NCBI GenBank assembly: GCA_017469885.1 | Contig: JAFUFO010000038.1 | Coordinates: 124,001 to 188,000 of the forward strand | Reading direction: 5' to 3' | From: Solobacterium sp. | Lineage (GTDB): Bacteria > Bacillota_I > Bacilli_A > Erysipelotrichales > Erysipelotrichaceae | Length of the DNA stretch: 64,000 bases | Shown: positions 1 to 8,944 of the stretch, piece after piece | How the letters are laid out: every line of letters starts with the position of its first letter | How positions within the stretch are numbered: position 1 is the first letter of the stretch | Translations under genes and position numbers: made by a program | Notes under the pieces: model-generated | What the model was told of the DNA's origin: nothing | What the model saw: the letters and a program-made list of their open reading frames with translations, nothing else | The model's database searches: none

Positions 1-697
1 TTGCCGGGATATCGGCCTTTGCCATGACCTGACGCATTTCATCGGCTGCGCCGGAAAGAATAATTCCGCCGCCGAAGTAGATGACCGGACGTTTTGCGTT
101 GTTCAGAAGCTCTGCGGCTTCCTTCAGTGCCTCTTCATCGAAGTCTTTCTTTACTTCCGGCTTTACGGGTTCCGCCGGTGTGAATTCACAGCTTGCGGCG
201 GTGATGTCTTTCGGAATATCCACGAGCACTGGACCTTTCCGTCCGCTCTGTGCGATGCGGAAGGCGTCCCGCATGATATCCGCGAGGTCTTCGACATGAC
301 GCACAGTGTAGTTGTGCTTGGTGATCGGCATCGTGATGCCTTCGATATATGCTTCCTGGAAGGAGTCTTTTCCAAGGCCTGCGGTTCCGACATTTCCGGT
401 AAATGCGACAAGCGGCACACTGTCCATGTATGCAGTTGCGATGCCCGTCACAAGGTTCGTGGCGCCCGGTCCGCTCGTTGCGAGCACGACACCGGTTTTT
501 CCGGTCGCTCTTGCATAACCGTCCGCCGCATGGCACGCGCCCTGTTCATGGGCTGTCATATAGTGGTGGATACGGTCCTGATTGCGGTACAGTTCGTCAT
601 AGAGATTCAGAACCGCGCCGCCCGGATAACCGAACAGCGTATCCACACCCTGTTCCAGCAGCACTTCCACAAAAATCTGGGAGCCTGTAAGTTTCAT
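1..697 (-). CDS. ilvB: Acetolactate synthase large subunit, N-terminal part (cut by window edge)
   Basis: Thiamine-diphosphate enzyme that condenses pyruvate with pyruvate or 2-oxobutyrate, the first shared step of Val, Leu and Ile synthesis. About 232 residues are visible, beginning MKLTGSQIFVEVL; the rest lies left of the window. The FGYPGGAVL segment, the catalytic Glu in AHEQGACHAADGYAR and the TSGPGATN motif are intact. The ITKHNYTVRHVEDL stretch resembles anabolic IlvB rather than catabolic AlsS (from memory). The ATG at 697 follows a strong AAGGAGG. It differs from the second IlvB at 5727-7358, so the genome carries two large subunits. Confidence 0.93.
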   Translation of the reverse strand, partial: MKLTGSQIFVEVLLEQGVDTLFGYPGGAVLNLYDELYRNQDRIHHYMTAHEQGACHAADGYARATGKTGVVLATSGPGATNLVTGIATAYMDSVPLVAFTGNVGTAGLGKDSFQEAYIEGITMPITKHNYTVRHVEDLADIMRDAFRIAQSGRKGPVLVDIPKDITAASCEFTPAEPVKPEVKKDFDEEALKEAAELLNNAKRPVIYFGGGIILSGAADEMRQVMAKADIPA

Positions 698-709
698 GGA
701 TTTCCTCCT

Positions 710-737
710 TTGTTTCCAAGTTGTTTTAGAATATACT
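710..737 (+). promoter_or_regulatory. Weak promoter for the DUF815 ATPase gene
   Basis: TTGTTT (710-715), a 16-nt spacer and TATACT (732-737) lie in the 71-nt gap between the divergent ilvB and ATPase genes. The predicted start is about 25 nt before the ATG at 769. The boxes are imperfect. Confidence 0.35.
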
Positions 738-768
738 GATTCAGAAATATTGATGAGGTACGATTCGT

Positions 769-1938
769 ATGAACAGACTGTCTTCACTGCGGAATCAGCT
801 GCATACGCTTGTTGTCTTCCGCGCACTCCTTGACGATACTGTCATCTCACATTTCCTGAACATGCTTGAATACGCAGATTCAGAGAAATCATTTCCTGAC
901 GAATGCGCGCTGTTTGAAGCTGCCCTGTTTGAACATGGGGACAGCTGGAGCCGTTATCTTCTGAATGCCGTTACTGCGCTTGAGAATACGGCTGTTCGTC
1001 TCAAGGCTGTCGGCAAGTCCCGGAAGACGGTTGATGCGTCGGTTCACCGTGAACTGCAGATCCTGCAGGATGCTTCCGCGGTTCCCGCAGATGCGTTTCC
1101 GTATGCCGGTTCCTTTACGCCCTGGACAACCGAGTCCATCGATTTCACCGCAGAATACGAAGCACATCTTGAGAATGTTGCCCGCCGCGGTTATGGAATC
1201 TATGCATCCCATCATGTCTTCACGGTCGGCGAAGACGGACTTGTTCCGGTTCACTATCCGGATCCGCAGCGCCTTTCCCAGCTGCCCGGCTATGAAGCGG
1301 AGCGGAAGAAGGTGCTTGCCAATGTTCAGGCCCTGCTTGCAGGGGAACCTGCGGTGAATATGCTGCTGTACGGCGATGCCGGAACCGGCAAGTCCAGTAC
1401 GATCAAGGCGATCGTAAATGAATACCGGGAGGAAGGACTTCGTCTTGTGGAAGTCCGGAAAAATCAGTTGTTCCGGATCCCGCCGCTGCTCGAACAGCTT
1501 GCGGAACTGCCCCTGAAGTTCATCGTGTTCATCGATGATCTGAGCTTCTCTTCCAACGATGACAACTTCGCTTCATTGAAGGCAATTCTTGAGGGAAGCG
1601 TCAGTAAGCAGGCTTCCAATACGATCATCGCCGCAACATCGAACCGGCGTCATCTTGTGAAAGAGTCCGTGTCCGAACGGTTTGCGGATGATCTTCATGA
1701 AAGTGATACCCGCCAGGAACTGCTGTCCCTGTCTGCCCGGTTCGGTCTGATCGTCACCTTCCAGAAACCCGACCGTTCCCGCTTCCTGTACATCGTGCAT
1801 GAGCTTGCGGAACAGTACGGAATTGAAGCAACGGAAGATCTCGATTCCAAGGCAGAAGCCTTCGCGCTTCGCGCCGGCGGAAGAACGCCGCGCGTTGCGA
1901 AACAGTTTATTGAACAGATCCGGTCCGGTGTCCTCTGA
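769..1938 (+). CDS. DUF815 family AAA-type ATPase
   Basis: A 389-residue P-loop ATPase of the DUF815 family, whose members are cytosolic and have no settled function. The N-terminal ~190 residues are helical and family-specific. The Walker A motif GDAGTGKS is at about 202-209, and a Walker B of the form FIVFIDDL at about 251-258 is followed by a sensor-like IIAATSNRR stretch. The length fits the family. A GAGGT ribosome site precedes the ATG at 769. It is one of the few plus-strand genes here, divergent from ilvB, and ends in its own terminator. Confidence 0.9.
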   Translation: MNRLSSLRNQLHTLVVFRALLDDTVISHFLNMLEYADSEKSFPDECALFEAALFEHGDSWSRYLLNAVTALENTAVRLKAVGKSRKTVDASVHRELQILQDASAVPADAFPYAGSFTPWTTESIDFTAEYEAHLENVARRGYGIYASHHVFTVGEDGLVPVHYPDPQRLSQLPGYEAERKKVLANVQALLAGEPAVNMLLYGDAGTGKSSTIKAIVNEYREEGLRLVEVRKNQLFRIPPLLEQLAELPLKFIVFIDDLSFSSNDDNFASLKAILEGSVSKQASNTIIAATSNRRHLVKESVSERFADDLHESDTRQELLSLSARFGLIVTFQKPDRSRFLYIVHELAEQYGIEATEDLDSKAEAFALRAGGRTPRVAKQFIEQIRSGVL

Positions 1939-1955
1939 GGCACCGGATTTTTTAT
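1924..1955 (+). terminator. Rho-independent terminator of the DUF815 gene
   Basis: A 7-bp stem, TCCGGTG (1924-1930) with CACCGGA (1941-1947), is followed by six T residues. It overlaps the stop codon, and the T run sits at the end of the convergent ridA gene. Confidence 0.8.
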
Positions 1956-2335
1956 TCGCCTTTTGAAGCGATTACTTCACATTCGACCTTTACGCCTTTG
2001 GGAAGTGCGCTGATCTCAACACAGGAGCGAGCCGGATAAGGCTTCACGAAATGCTTTGCATATACTTCGTTTACTGCCGCGAAGTCATTGAGATCGGTCA
2101 GGAATACGGTGCTCTTTACGACATCCTTCATTCCAAGACCTGCTTCCTTAAGCACTGCCTCAATGTTGGTAAATACCTGCTCTGCCTGTTCTGCGGCGGT
2201 TTCACCGACAATCGTTCCGGTTGCGGGATCCAGCGGAATCTGACCGCTCGCGAAGACGAGTGATCCGACTTCAAGCGCCTGGGAGTACGGGCCGACTGCG
2301 GCCGGTGCGTTTTTGGTTGCGATTTCCTTTGCCAT
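1952..2335 (-). CDS. ridA: RidA family reactive enamine/imine deaminase
   Basis: A 127-residue RidA (YjgF/YER057c) protein. It hydrolyses the unstable 2-aminocrotonate and imine intermediates released by PLP enzymes such as threonine deaminase. Seen: the N-terminal APAAVGPYSQA segment, the SGQIPLDP strand and the conserved Arg of PARSCVE near the C-terminus, which binds the substrate carboxylate. An AAGGAG lies 9 nt before the ATG. It starts 17 nt after ilvA, its natural partner, and is probably co-transcribed with it under the Ile T-box. Confidence 0.95.
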   Translation of the reverse strand: MAKEIATKNAPAAVGPYSQALEVGSLVFASGQIPLDPATGTIVGETAAEQAEQVFTNIEAVLKEAGLGMKDVVKSTVFLTDLNDFAAVNEVYAKHFVKPYPARSCVEISALPKGVKVECEVIASKGE

Positions 2336-2352
2336 AAGTGGTTCTCCTTCTG

Positions 2353-3558
2353 TTAACTGTATTCTGAGACCCGGTCAAATCCGGCATCTCTGAGTTTCTC
2401 AATAATTTCGTTGATCTGTTCGCGGTCACGGGTTTCTAGACCCAGCCGCAGATAACAGTCATTGATTGCCATGTTGGTATCACTGCGGTCATGGTAGACC
2501 GAAACAACATTGGCGCCGCAGGATGCGACGATTTCACTGACAACCTGGAGCTGTCCGGGTTTATCGGTCAGCGCAATCATCAGTGTTGTATTTCTGCCGC
2601 TCATCACAAGACCTCTTGTAATGACGCGGGAGAGAATATTGACATCAATGTTGCCGCCGGATACCAGACACACGGTTTTCTTTCCCTGAATCGGCAGCTT
2701 GTCAAACAGCGCCGCCGCAACCGGCACAGCACCTGCACCTTCCGCAATCAGCTTCTGCTTTTCAATCAGTGCAAGAATTGCGGCTGCGGTTTCATCCTCA
2801 CTGACCGTCACGATATCATCCACATACTTCTCGATGATTTCATAAGTCAGTTCGCCCGGACACTTTACCGCAATACCGTCCGCAAACGTCGCCGCATGGT
2901 CAAGATTCGTGCGTTTTTTATTTTTGAAGGATTCATACATCGACGGTGCGCCTTCCGACTGTACACCGTAGACTTTGCACTGCGGTTTGAGACTCTTGAT
3001 CGCATAGGCGACACCGGCAATCAGACCGCCGCCGCCAATCGGCACAATGACCGCTTCGACATCCGGCAGCTGGTTCAGAATCTCCAGGCCGATCGTGCCC
3101 TGTCCGGCGATGACATCAGGATCATCATACGGATGAAGGAATGTCATGCCTGTTTCCTTCTGCAGTTCCACTGCCCGGTCATGGGCATCATCATAGGTGC
3201 CTTTGACAAGACATACCTCAGCGCCGAGTGCCTTTGTGCTTTCGATCTTCATGATCGGCGCACTGTCCGGCATGCATACCACCGCATGGATTCCCATACG
3301 GTTTGCGGCGAGCGCCACACCCTGCGCATGATTTCCGGCTGAGCAGGCAACGATTCCCTTTGCCTTTTCCTCGTCACTCAGCTGTGTCATTTTGAAGTAG
3401 GCTCCGCGAAGCTTGAAGCTTCCCGTCCGCTGCAGGTTCTCAGTTTTGAGATAGAGGTTTCCTTCCTCAGACAGTTTCTCTGCCAGAATCAGGTCGGTGT
3501 TTCGTGCGACCTCTTTCAGTGTGAAGGCTGCCTGATATACTCTGTCCAATGTCAACAT
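2353..3558 (-). CDS. ilvA: Threonine ammonia-lyase (threonine deaminase)
   Basis: PLP enzyme converting threonine to 2-oxobutyrate and ammonia, the committed step of isoleucine synthesis. About 401 residues: a catalytic fold with the PLP lysine in TGSFKLRG, the SAGNHAQG loop, the glycine-rich PIGGGGLIAG phosphate cup, and one C-terminal ACT domain (from about NTTLMIALTDKPGQ). I chose the ATG at 3558 because GGAG lies 6 nt upstream. The longer reading frame to 3597 starts inside the T-box terminator hairpin. The single ACT domain matches the shorter class of the enzyme. ridA follows directly. Confidence 0.95.
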   Translation of the reverse strand: MLTLDRVYQAAFTLKEVARNTDLILAEKLSEEGNLYLKTENLQRTGSFKLRGAYFKMTQLSDEEKAKGIVACSAGNHAQGVALAANRMGIHAVVCMPDSAPIMKIESTKALGAEVCLVKGTYDDAHDRAVELQKETGMTFLHPYDDPDVIAGQGTIGLEILNQLPDVEAVIVPIGGGGLIAGVAYAIKSLKPQCKVYGVQSEGAPSMYESFKNKKRTNLDHAATFADGIAVKCPGELTYEIIEKYVDDIVTVSEDETAAAILALIEKQKLIAEGAGAVPVAAALFDKLPIQGKKTVCLVSGGNIDVNILSRVITRGLVMSGRNTTLMIALTDKPGQLQVVSEIVASCGANVVSVYHDRSDTNMAINDCYLRLGLETRDREQINEIIEKLRDAGFDRVSEYS

Positions 3559-3570
3559 ACACTTCTCCAT

Positions 3571-3845
3571 AAAACAAAGGCTTTCATCCCTGTACATCTG
3601 TCAGAGACGAAAGCCTGAAATCTTCCGCGGTACCACTCTGCTTGCCGCAAATCTGCGGCCGCTCATCCGGGTCAGTCAACCCGAGGACTCTGATAACGGT
3701 GTCTGCCGTATCCGCTTACTGGGTAATTTCAGCGGATCTGCTGCGGGGTGATCTGCTCAGAATTCCGGAACTGTCTTTCACCAGCCGACAGCTCTCTGGT
3801 CCGGGACCATTCATCGCCACTCCCCGTTGTACGCATTTGGTCACT
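3571..3845 (-). promoter_or_regulatory. T-box leader of ilvA, probable isoleucine specifier
   Basis: On the minus strand the T-box core AGAGTGGTACCGCGG (about 3624-3638) is followed by a terminator hairpin (3578-3616) with a T-rich tail. Stem I features are visible, including AGAGAGCTGTCGGC and GGTGAAAG. In the specifier loop the register ATC-A-CCCCG gives ATC (Ile) at 3750-3752. The leuA leader reads CTC in the same register, which supports the assignment. Uncharged tRNA-Ile should stabilise the antiterminator and turn ilvA-ridA on. Confidence 0.92.
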
Positions 3846-3851
3846 GAAAAA

Positions 3852-3880
3852 AGTTTATCGGAACCAATCGTGTTTGTAAA
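3852..3880 (-). promoter_or_regulatory. Promoter of the ilvA T-box transcript
   Basis: TTTACA (3875-3880), a 17-nt spacer and TAAACT (3852-3857) on the minus strand. The predicted start near 3845 is just before the T-box stem I. Confidence 0.6.
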
Positions 3881-3914
3881 TAAAAAAGAAAGCGATTTCT
3901 GAAAATATTTTATA

Positions 3915-3950
3915 TAAAAATGAAACAAAATGAGTTTTTGTTTCATTTTT
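3915..3950. terminator. AT-rich inverted repeat, possible bidirectional terminator
   Basis: AAATGAAACAAAA and its near-complement TTTTTGTTTCATTT flank a 4-nt loop, with T-rich runs on both sides. It may back up the terminator of the aldo/keto reductase gene or insulate the ilvA promoter. The stem is nearly all A-T, so strength is doubtful. Confidence 0.4.
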
Positions 3951-3990
3951 GTCATATGGGCAATCCTATCCCGCTCTGACTCAGGTACAG

Positions 3991-4022
3991 AAAAATCCTG
4001 TCGCCTTCCGGAGGGGCAGGAT
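3991..4022 (-). terminator. Terminator of the aldo/keto reductase gene
   Basis: ATCCTG and CAGGAT enclose an imperfect GC-rich inner stem with a TCCGGA centre, followed on the minus strand by TTTTTC. It lies 20 nt past the stop codon. Confidence 0.75.
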
Positions 4023-4041
4023 CACATGGGGGAATTTCTGT

Positions 4042-5157
4042 TTATTCGAGTACGCGCATCTGTTCAAGAAGCGAAATAATCGGCAGATGCTGGGGGCATG
4101 CATTTTCGCACTGACCGCACTGAATGCAGTCGGAGGCTTTTCCTTTGTCCATGGTAACGATGAGATATTCCCGGCGGACCCGGAATTCCGGACTTCCCTT
4201 CTTCCGGTTCTCAACATTGAAGATTTCCGGAATCGGAATATTCATCGGGCAGCCCTTCGTGCAGTAATGACATGCCGTGCACGGAATGGACTTGTCTTCA
4301 TCCAGTGCTTTCTGCGCCTGACGGATTACCTCATGTTCATGTTCGGACAGCGGTTTGAAGTCTTTCATGAAAGACAGGTTGTCCTTCATTTGTTCAACAG
4401 AGCTCATTCCGCTCAGCACCGCAAGCAGGTTTTCCTTTTCCGCAACATACCGCAATGCCCAGGACGCATAGGACATTCCGGTGTTCTCTTTGTCAAAGAC
4501 GGCTTTTACCGTGTCAATCGGATCGGCAAGGATACCTCCCTTGACCGGCTCCATGACGACAACCGGCTTGCCGTATTTCTTGCAGATCTCAAAGTTCTGT
4601 TTTGCGGCGACGCCGGGGTTGTCCCAGTCGGCGTAGTTTATCTGAAGCTGAACGAATTCACTGTCCGGATGTGCCTCAAGAATCTGAACCAGAAGGTCGG
4701 GATCCGCATGGAAGGAGAAGCCGTAATGTTTGATCAGTCCCTGTTCCTTCAGACCCTTTACATAATCCCAGATGCCGTATTCCTCATACTTCTCCCAGTT
4801 CGTGCGCTGAATCGCATGCACCAGGTAGTAATCGATATATCCGGCATTGGTTCGCTCAAGCGTGGTTTCAAACTCTTTTTTCGCCTCTTCCTCGGTGATC
4901 GAACTTCCGGGCTGAATAAACAGTTTGGAGGCTAAGGTATAGCTGTCTCTGGGATAACGTTCCACAAGTGCTTTTCTGATTGCCTCCTCACTGCCGGGAT
5001 AGGCAAATGCAGTGTCAAAATACGTTCCGCCGGCTTCCATGAACAGGTCGACCATTTCACAGACCTGCGGAATGTCAATGGTGTCGTCTTCGAGCCGCGG
5101 AAGGCGCATCATTCCAAATCCGAGTTTCAGTTTTTCTTTTCCGGTAAATACACTCAT
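4042..5157 (-). CDS. Aldo/keto reductase with C-terminal 4Fe-4S cluster domain
   Basis: About 371 residues. The N-terminal ~290 residues form an aldo/keto reductase barrel (LGFGMMRLP, DTAFAYPGSE with the catalytic Asp/Tyr, ASKL, LVHA). The C-terminus carries CTACHYCTKGCP and CIQCGQCENACP, the two cysteine sets of a ferredoxin-like domain. This is a common family of predicted oxidoreductases in anaerobes with unknown substrate. The ATG at 5157 has AAGGA 9 nt upstream; the longer frame starts with a GTG overlapping that ribosome site. It stands alone between two terminators. Confidence 0.9.
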   Translation of the reverse strand: MSVFTGKEKLKLGFGMMRLPRLEDDTIDIPQVCEMVDLFMEAGGTYFDTAFAYPGSEEAIRKALVERYPRDSYTLASKLFIQPGSSITEEEAKKEFETTLERTNAGYIDYYLVHAIQRTNWEKYEEYGIWDYVKGLKEQGLIKHYGFSFHADPDLLVQILEAHPDSEFVQLQINYADWDNPGVAAKQNFEICKKYGKPVVVMEPVKGGILADPIDTVKAVFDKENTGMSYASWALRYVAEKENLLAVLSGMSSVEQMKDNLSFMKDFKPLSEHEHEVIRQAQKALDEDKSIPCTACHYCTKGCPMNIPIPEIFNVENRKKGSPEFRVRREYLIVTMDKGKASDCIQCGQCENACPQHLPIISLLEQMRVLE

Positions 5158-5204
5158 ATTGTCTGTTCCTTTCACTGTGTTTATTTCAGTCTTGCCAAAA
5201 TATC

Positions 5205-5233
5205 AGAAAGGCGCAAGTCCTCTGCGCCTTTTC
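5205..5233 (-). terminator. Terminator closing the leu-ilv operon
   Basis: The stem AAAGGCGCA with TGCGCCTTT, followed on the minus strand by TTCTG, lies just after the ilvN stop codon. Confidence 0.7.
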
Positions 5234-5241
5234 TGTACAGT

Positions 5242-5730
5242 TTATTTTTCGGTATCGACACAGCGCTGCAGCGCTAGCGTGCCGGTACGTGCGACTTCCA
5301 CGATACTGATGCCCGCCAGAAGATCCAGCAGCATCTGCACCTTTTCCGGAGTGTCACACAGCTGAATCATCATGGTGCGCTTTCCGGCGTCCACGACTTC
5401 TGCGCCTGCCAGCGTACAGATACTCAGGATTTCCTCCCGGTTGGACTTGTTGTAGCGGAGCTTGATGAGAATCAGTTCTCTTGTCACGCTCTGCCAGTTT
5501 TCAAAACTCTTGATCTTGATGACATCGAGTTTCTTGTTCAGCTGCTTTTCAATCTGTTCCATCGTCTGCTTGGAGCCTGAGGAAACGATCGTCATGCAGG
5601 ATACATCCGGATCGTTTGTCTCACCGACGGCGAGGGAATCAATGTTGAAGGAACGGCGCGCAAACAGACCCGAGACCTTACTCAGGACACCGGAACGGTT
5701 CTCCACCAGTACGGAAAAGATTCGTTTCAT
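5242..5730 (-). CDS. ilvN: Acetolactate synthase small (regulatory) subunit
   Basis: A 162-residue regulatory subunit with an N-terminal ACT domain (RIFSVLVENRSGVLSKVSGLF) and the second C-terminal IlvN domain. It binds valine and gives feedback inhibition of the large subunit. The start overlaps the ilvB stop by 4 nt (ATGA), so the two subunits are translationally coupled. It is the last gene of the leu-ilv operon. Confidence 0.96.
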   Translation of the reverse strand: MKRIFSVLVENRSGVLSKVSGLFARRSFNIDSLAVGETNDPDVSCMTIVSSGSKQTMEQIEKQLNKKLDVIKIKSFENWQSVTRELILIKLRYNKSNREEILSICTLAGAEVVDAGKRTMMIQLCDTPEKVQMLLDLLAGISIVEVARTGTLALQRCVDTEK

Positions 5731-7358
5731 TTCCGGTCCCCCTTTCTGACAATGCCGTCCTCATCGACGATCACCTCAAGCAGAACGCTTCCCTTTGTCC
5801 TCAGGAATTTCTTTACGGTGCTGTCGACAGTGTCATTGTTTTCGATCTTCAGATATTTCAGGCGGTATGCTTTTGCCAGCTGTTCATAATCCGGTCCGCC
5901 GTTCAGATCGACCATGGTATAGCGTTCTCCGAACGAGAATTTCTGCGCTTCCCGGACCATGCCGAGCGTCGAGTTGTTCAGAACGACGATCTTGAGATCG
6001 AGATTCTCCTGATTCATTGTCGCAAGTTCCATCATCGCCATCTGGAATCCGCCGTCTCCGCTGACCGATACGACCTGTGTATCACGGTCTGCCATCTTGG
6101 CACCGATTGCGGCAGGCAGAGAATATCCCATTGTGCCCATACCGCCGCTGGTCAGGAACCGGCCTTCCCGCATGATGACGTTTGCGCAGCTCCAGATCTG
6201 ATTCTGACCGACGTCCGCCACATAAACCGCATTGTCATCCATTGCGGAAGACAGCTTCTGTACGAAATATGCCGGATCCGTATATTTGTCCGGAGTCACA
6301 CGGCGGCTCTTCTTTTTCCGGTAGGTCTGCAGTTCCGTTGTCCATCCCCGCATGTCGCCCATGTGAATTTCTTCCTTAAGCAGCTCGGTGAAGATTGCTT
6401 TCGCATCGCCGACGATCGGAAGATCGCAGTGCGCATTCTTTCCGATTTCCGCCGGATCCACATCAATGTGAATCAGCGTCTTGTTCGCCATCATTTTCCC
6501 CGGATTGTTTACTGCCCGGTCCGCAATGCGCGCACCGACCAGGATCACGGTGTCAGATTCATTGATTGCCTTGTTCGCCGCAAGGTTGCCGTTGTTTCCG
6601 GCCATACCCATATACAGCGGATGCTTTGAAGGCATCGCGCCGATGCCCATCATTGTGGAGACCACCGGAATATTGAACTTCTCGCTGAACGCACGGACCT
6701 CATCCCTTGCCTGGCAGAGGTGCACACCGCCGCCGGTATAAAGAATCGGCCGTTCACAGTTTTCCAAAGCCGTTACCACTTTGCGGATCTGCATCGGATT
6801 TCCGTAGAAGGTCGGCTTGTACGTACGCAGATTTACTTCCTCCGGCCAGTCGAATTTCCGCACTTCCTGATTCTGAATATCAAACGGAATATCAATCAGC
6901 ACCGGACCTCTCCGACCGGTCGAGGCAATATGAAATGCCTCCTTGAAAATACGGGGAATATCAGATGCTTTGCGCACAAGATAGCTGTACTTTACAAAAC
7001 TCTCCGCCGCACCGGTAATATCCGCCTCCTGGAACACATCTCCTCCGATCAGATCACTGTTGACCTGTCCGGTAATGCATACCAGCGGAATACTGTCCAT
7101 GTATGCCGTCGCAATGCCGGTAATGAGATTGGTTGCGCCGGGACCGCTCGTACAGATGCACACGCCCGGTTTCCCCGAGATACGCGCCATTCCGGATGCC
7201 GCATGCGCCGCATTGGCTTCCGAGCGCACAAGCACGGTATGAATATCTGTATTCAGCAGGCTGTCAAACACCGGGCAGATCGCAACGCCGGGATACCCGT
7301 AAACCGTTGTGACGCCGGCAAGTTCAAGACATTTCGCAGCTGCCTCAGCACCATTCAT
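5727..7358 (-). CDS. ilvB: Acetolactate synthase large subunit
   Basis: About 543 residues of a thiamine-diphosphate enzyme for the first step of branched-chain synthesis. It has the GYPGVAICP segment, the catalytic Glu in VRSEANAAHAASG, TSGPGATN, and the C-terminal GDGGFQM and NNSTLGMV cofactor/Mg segment. I chose the second ATG (7358), which has AGGAGG 8 nt upstream; the first lies only 2 nt from it. The protein lacks the usual RHEQ tetrad (RSEA instead), a lineage variant that keeps the Glu. It sits between leuB and ilvN under Leu T-box control. Confidence 0.95.
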   Translation of the reverse strand: MNGAEAAAKCLELAGVTTVYGYPGVAICPVFDSLLNTDIHTVLVRSEANAAHAASGMARISGKPGVCICTSGPGATNLITGIATAYMDSIPLVCITGQVNSDLIGGDVFQEADITGAAESFVKYSYLVRKASDIPRIFKEAFHIASTGRRGPVLIDIPFDIQNQEVRKFDWPEEVNLRTYKPTFYGNPMQIRKVVTALENCERPILYTGGGVHLCQARDEVRAFSEKFNIPVVSTMMGIGAMPSKHPLYMGMAGNNGNLAANKAINESDTVILVGARIADRAVNNPGKMMANKTLIHIDVDPAEIGKNAHCDLPIVGDAKAIFTELLKEEIHMGDMRGWTTELQTYRKKKSRRVTPDKYTDPAYFVQKLSSAMDDNAVYVADVGQNQIWSCANVIMREGRFLTSGGMGTMGYSLPAAIGAKMADRDTQVVSVSGDGGFQMAMMELATMNQENLDLKIVVLNNSTLGMVREAQKFSFGERYTMVDLNGGPDYEQLAKAYRLKYLKIENNDTVDSTVKKFLRTKGSVLLEVIVDEDGIVRKGDRK

Positions 7359-7384
7359 AAGCATTCCCTCCTGTCTCCGACAGA

Positions 7385-8455
7385 TCAGATTTCCTCCAGG
7401 ATCTTATCGGTTATTTCTATTGTACCGAGTACGGTACATCCTTCGCTTTGATTATCCGCAGTCCGATACCCTTTGTCGAGTACTGCACTGACTGCTTTTT
7501 CAATTGCATCTGCCTCTTCCGGCATATCGAAACTGTAACGGAACATCATGGCCGCGCTCAGAATGCAGGCCATCGGATTGACGATGTTCTTTCCCGCGAT
7601 ATCCGGAGCGCTTCCGTGAATCGGCTCATAGACGCCGACTGTGGTTGCGCCGAGGGAAGACGACGGAATCATACCGATGGAACCGGTAATCATGCTGGCT
7701 TCATCCGACAGGATATCGCCGAACATATTTTCCGTAACAATGACATCAAACTGCGCCGGGTTCTTCACGATCTGCATGGCGCAGTTGTCCACCAGCATAT
7801 CTTCATATTCCACATCCGGATATTCTTCCTTCAGCTGATGCATGATCTTCCGCCAGAGACGCGAGGTATCCAGGACATTCGCTTTGTCCACGCTTGTCAG
7901 CTTCTTCCGGCGCTTGCGTGCCGTCTCAAAGCCGATACGTCCGATCCGTTCAATTTCATGTGCGGAGTAGACCATGTTGTCCTTTGCGACTTCTTCAGTG
8001 CCGTTGTTTTCTGTTTTATGTTCACCGAAGTATACGCCGCCGGTCAGCTCCCGGATGATCACAAAGTCAATTCCGTTTGCGGCGATATCTGCGCGCAGCG
8101 GACTTGCGGGCGCAAGCTGCGGCCAGATGGTTGCCGGACGCACATTGGAATACAGTCCCATTCCTGCACGCAGGGCAAGCAGTCCTTTCTCCGGACGCTT
8201 GTCACCAGGCAGGCCGTCCCATTCCGGACCGCCGACTGAGCCAAGCAGTACAGAGTCACTGTTCAGGCACTTCTGCAGTTCTGATGCGGGAAGCGGTTCG
8301 CCGAACCGGTCAATCGCATCGCCGCCCATCGCCACATCGATGTAATGGAAGGTGTGTCCGTATTTCTCTGCGATCCTGTCCATGACACGCAGGGTTTCTC
8401 TTACAAATTCACGGGAGGAATGATCTCCGCGGATTACCGCAATGTTTTTTTCCAT
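7385..8455 (-). CDS. leuB: 3-isopropylmalate dehydrogenase
   Basis: A 356-residue NAD-dependent oxidative decarboxylase, third step of leucine synthesis. It has the N-terminal IAVIRGDHSSREF, the substrate region RAGMGLYSNVRPA and RELTGGVYFGE, the metal-binding DEASMITGS and the NAD-binding PIHGSAPDIAGKN. The ATG overlaps the leuD stop by one base (TAATG), with GGAG upstream, so translation is coupled. Confidence 0.97.
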   Translation of the reverse strand: MEKNIAVIRGDHSSREFVRETLRVMDRIAEKYGHTFHYIDVAMGGDAIDRFGEPLPASELQKCLNSDSVLLGSVGGPEWDGLPGDKRPEKGLLALRAGMGLYSNVRPATIWPQLAPASPLRADIAANGIDFVIIRELTGGVYFGEHKTENNGTEEVAKDNMVYSAHEIERIGRIGFETARKRRKKLTSVDKANVLDTSRLWRKIMHQLKEEYPDVEYEDMLVDNCAMQIVKNPAQFDVIVTENMFGDILSDEASMITGSIGMIPSSSLGATTVGVYEPIHGSAPDIAGKNIVNPMACILSAAMMFRYSFDMPEEADAIEKAVSAVLDKGYRTADNQSEGCTVLGTIEITDKILEEI

Positions 8456-8943
8456 TACTGCTTCTCCTTGATCGAATTCATGAGTCCGCCGGCTTTGATC
8501 ATATTCTGAATGAATTCCGGGAACGGTGCTGCCTGGAAGGTCTGACCGGTAGTTTCATCGGTGATCCTACCGGTGTCAAAGTTTACAGAAACGGTGTCCC
8601 CTGCCTGAATGGCATCGGCCGCTTCTTCGCATTCCATGATCGGAAGACCAATATTGATCGCATTGCGGTAAAAGATACGCGCAAAGCTCTTGGCAATGAC
8701 AACGGAAGCTCCGCTTGTCTTGATAACCAGCGGCGCGTGTTCACGGCTGGAGCCGCATCCGAAGTTCCATCCGCCGACCATGATGTCACCGGGCTTTACC
8801 TTCTTAACGTAATCCGCATCGATGTCTTCCATCGTATGCATTGCCAGTTCCTTTGCGTCCTGGGTATTGAGATAACGTGCCGGAATGATAACGTCGGTAT
8901 CAACGTTGTCTCCGTATTTGAATACTGTTCCCTTTGCCTGCAT
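8455..8943 (-). CDS. leuD: 3-isopropylmalate dehydratase small subunit
   Basis: A 162-residue swivel-domain subunit of isopropylmalate isomerase, of the short bacterial/archaeal type. The motifs [24 protein letters not shown] and [10 protein letters not shown] are clear. It pairs with LeuC, whose stop lies 1 nt upstream. Confidence 0.97.
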   Translation of the reverse strand: MQAKGTVFKYGDNVDTDVIIPARYLNTQDAKELAMHTMEDIDADYVKKVKPGDIMVGGWNFGCGSSREHAPLVIKTSGASVVIAKSFARIFYRNAINIGLPIMECEEAADAIQAGDTVSVNFDTGRITDETTGQTFQAAPFPEFIQNMIKAGGLMNSIKEKQ

Positions 8944-8944
8944 C

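Noticed and set aside
3559-3597. N-terminal extension of IlvA beginning MYRDESLCF
   Set aside because: These codons lie in the T-box terminator hairpin, have no ribosome site and do not match the family start.
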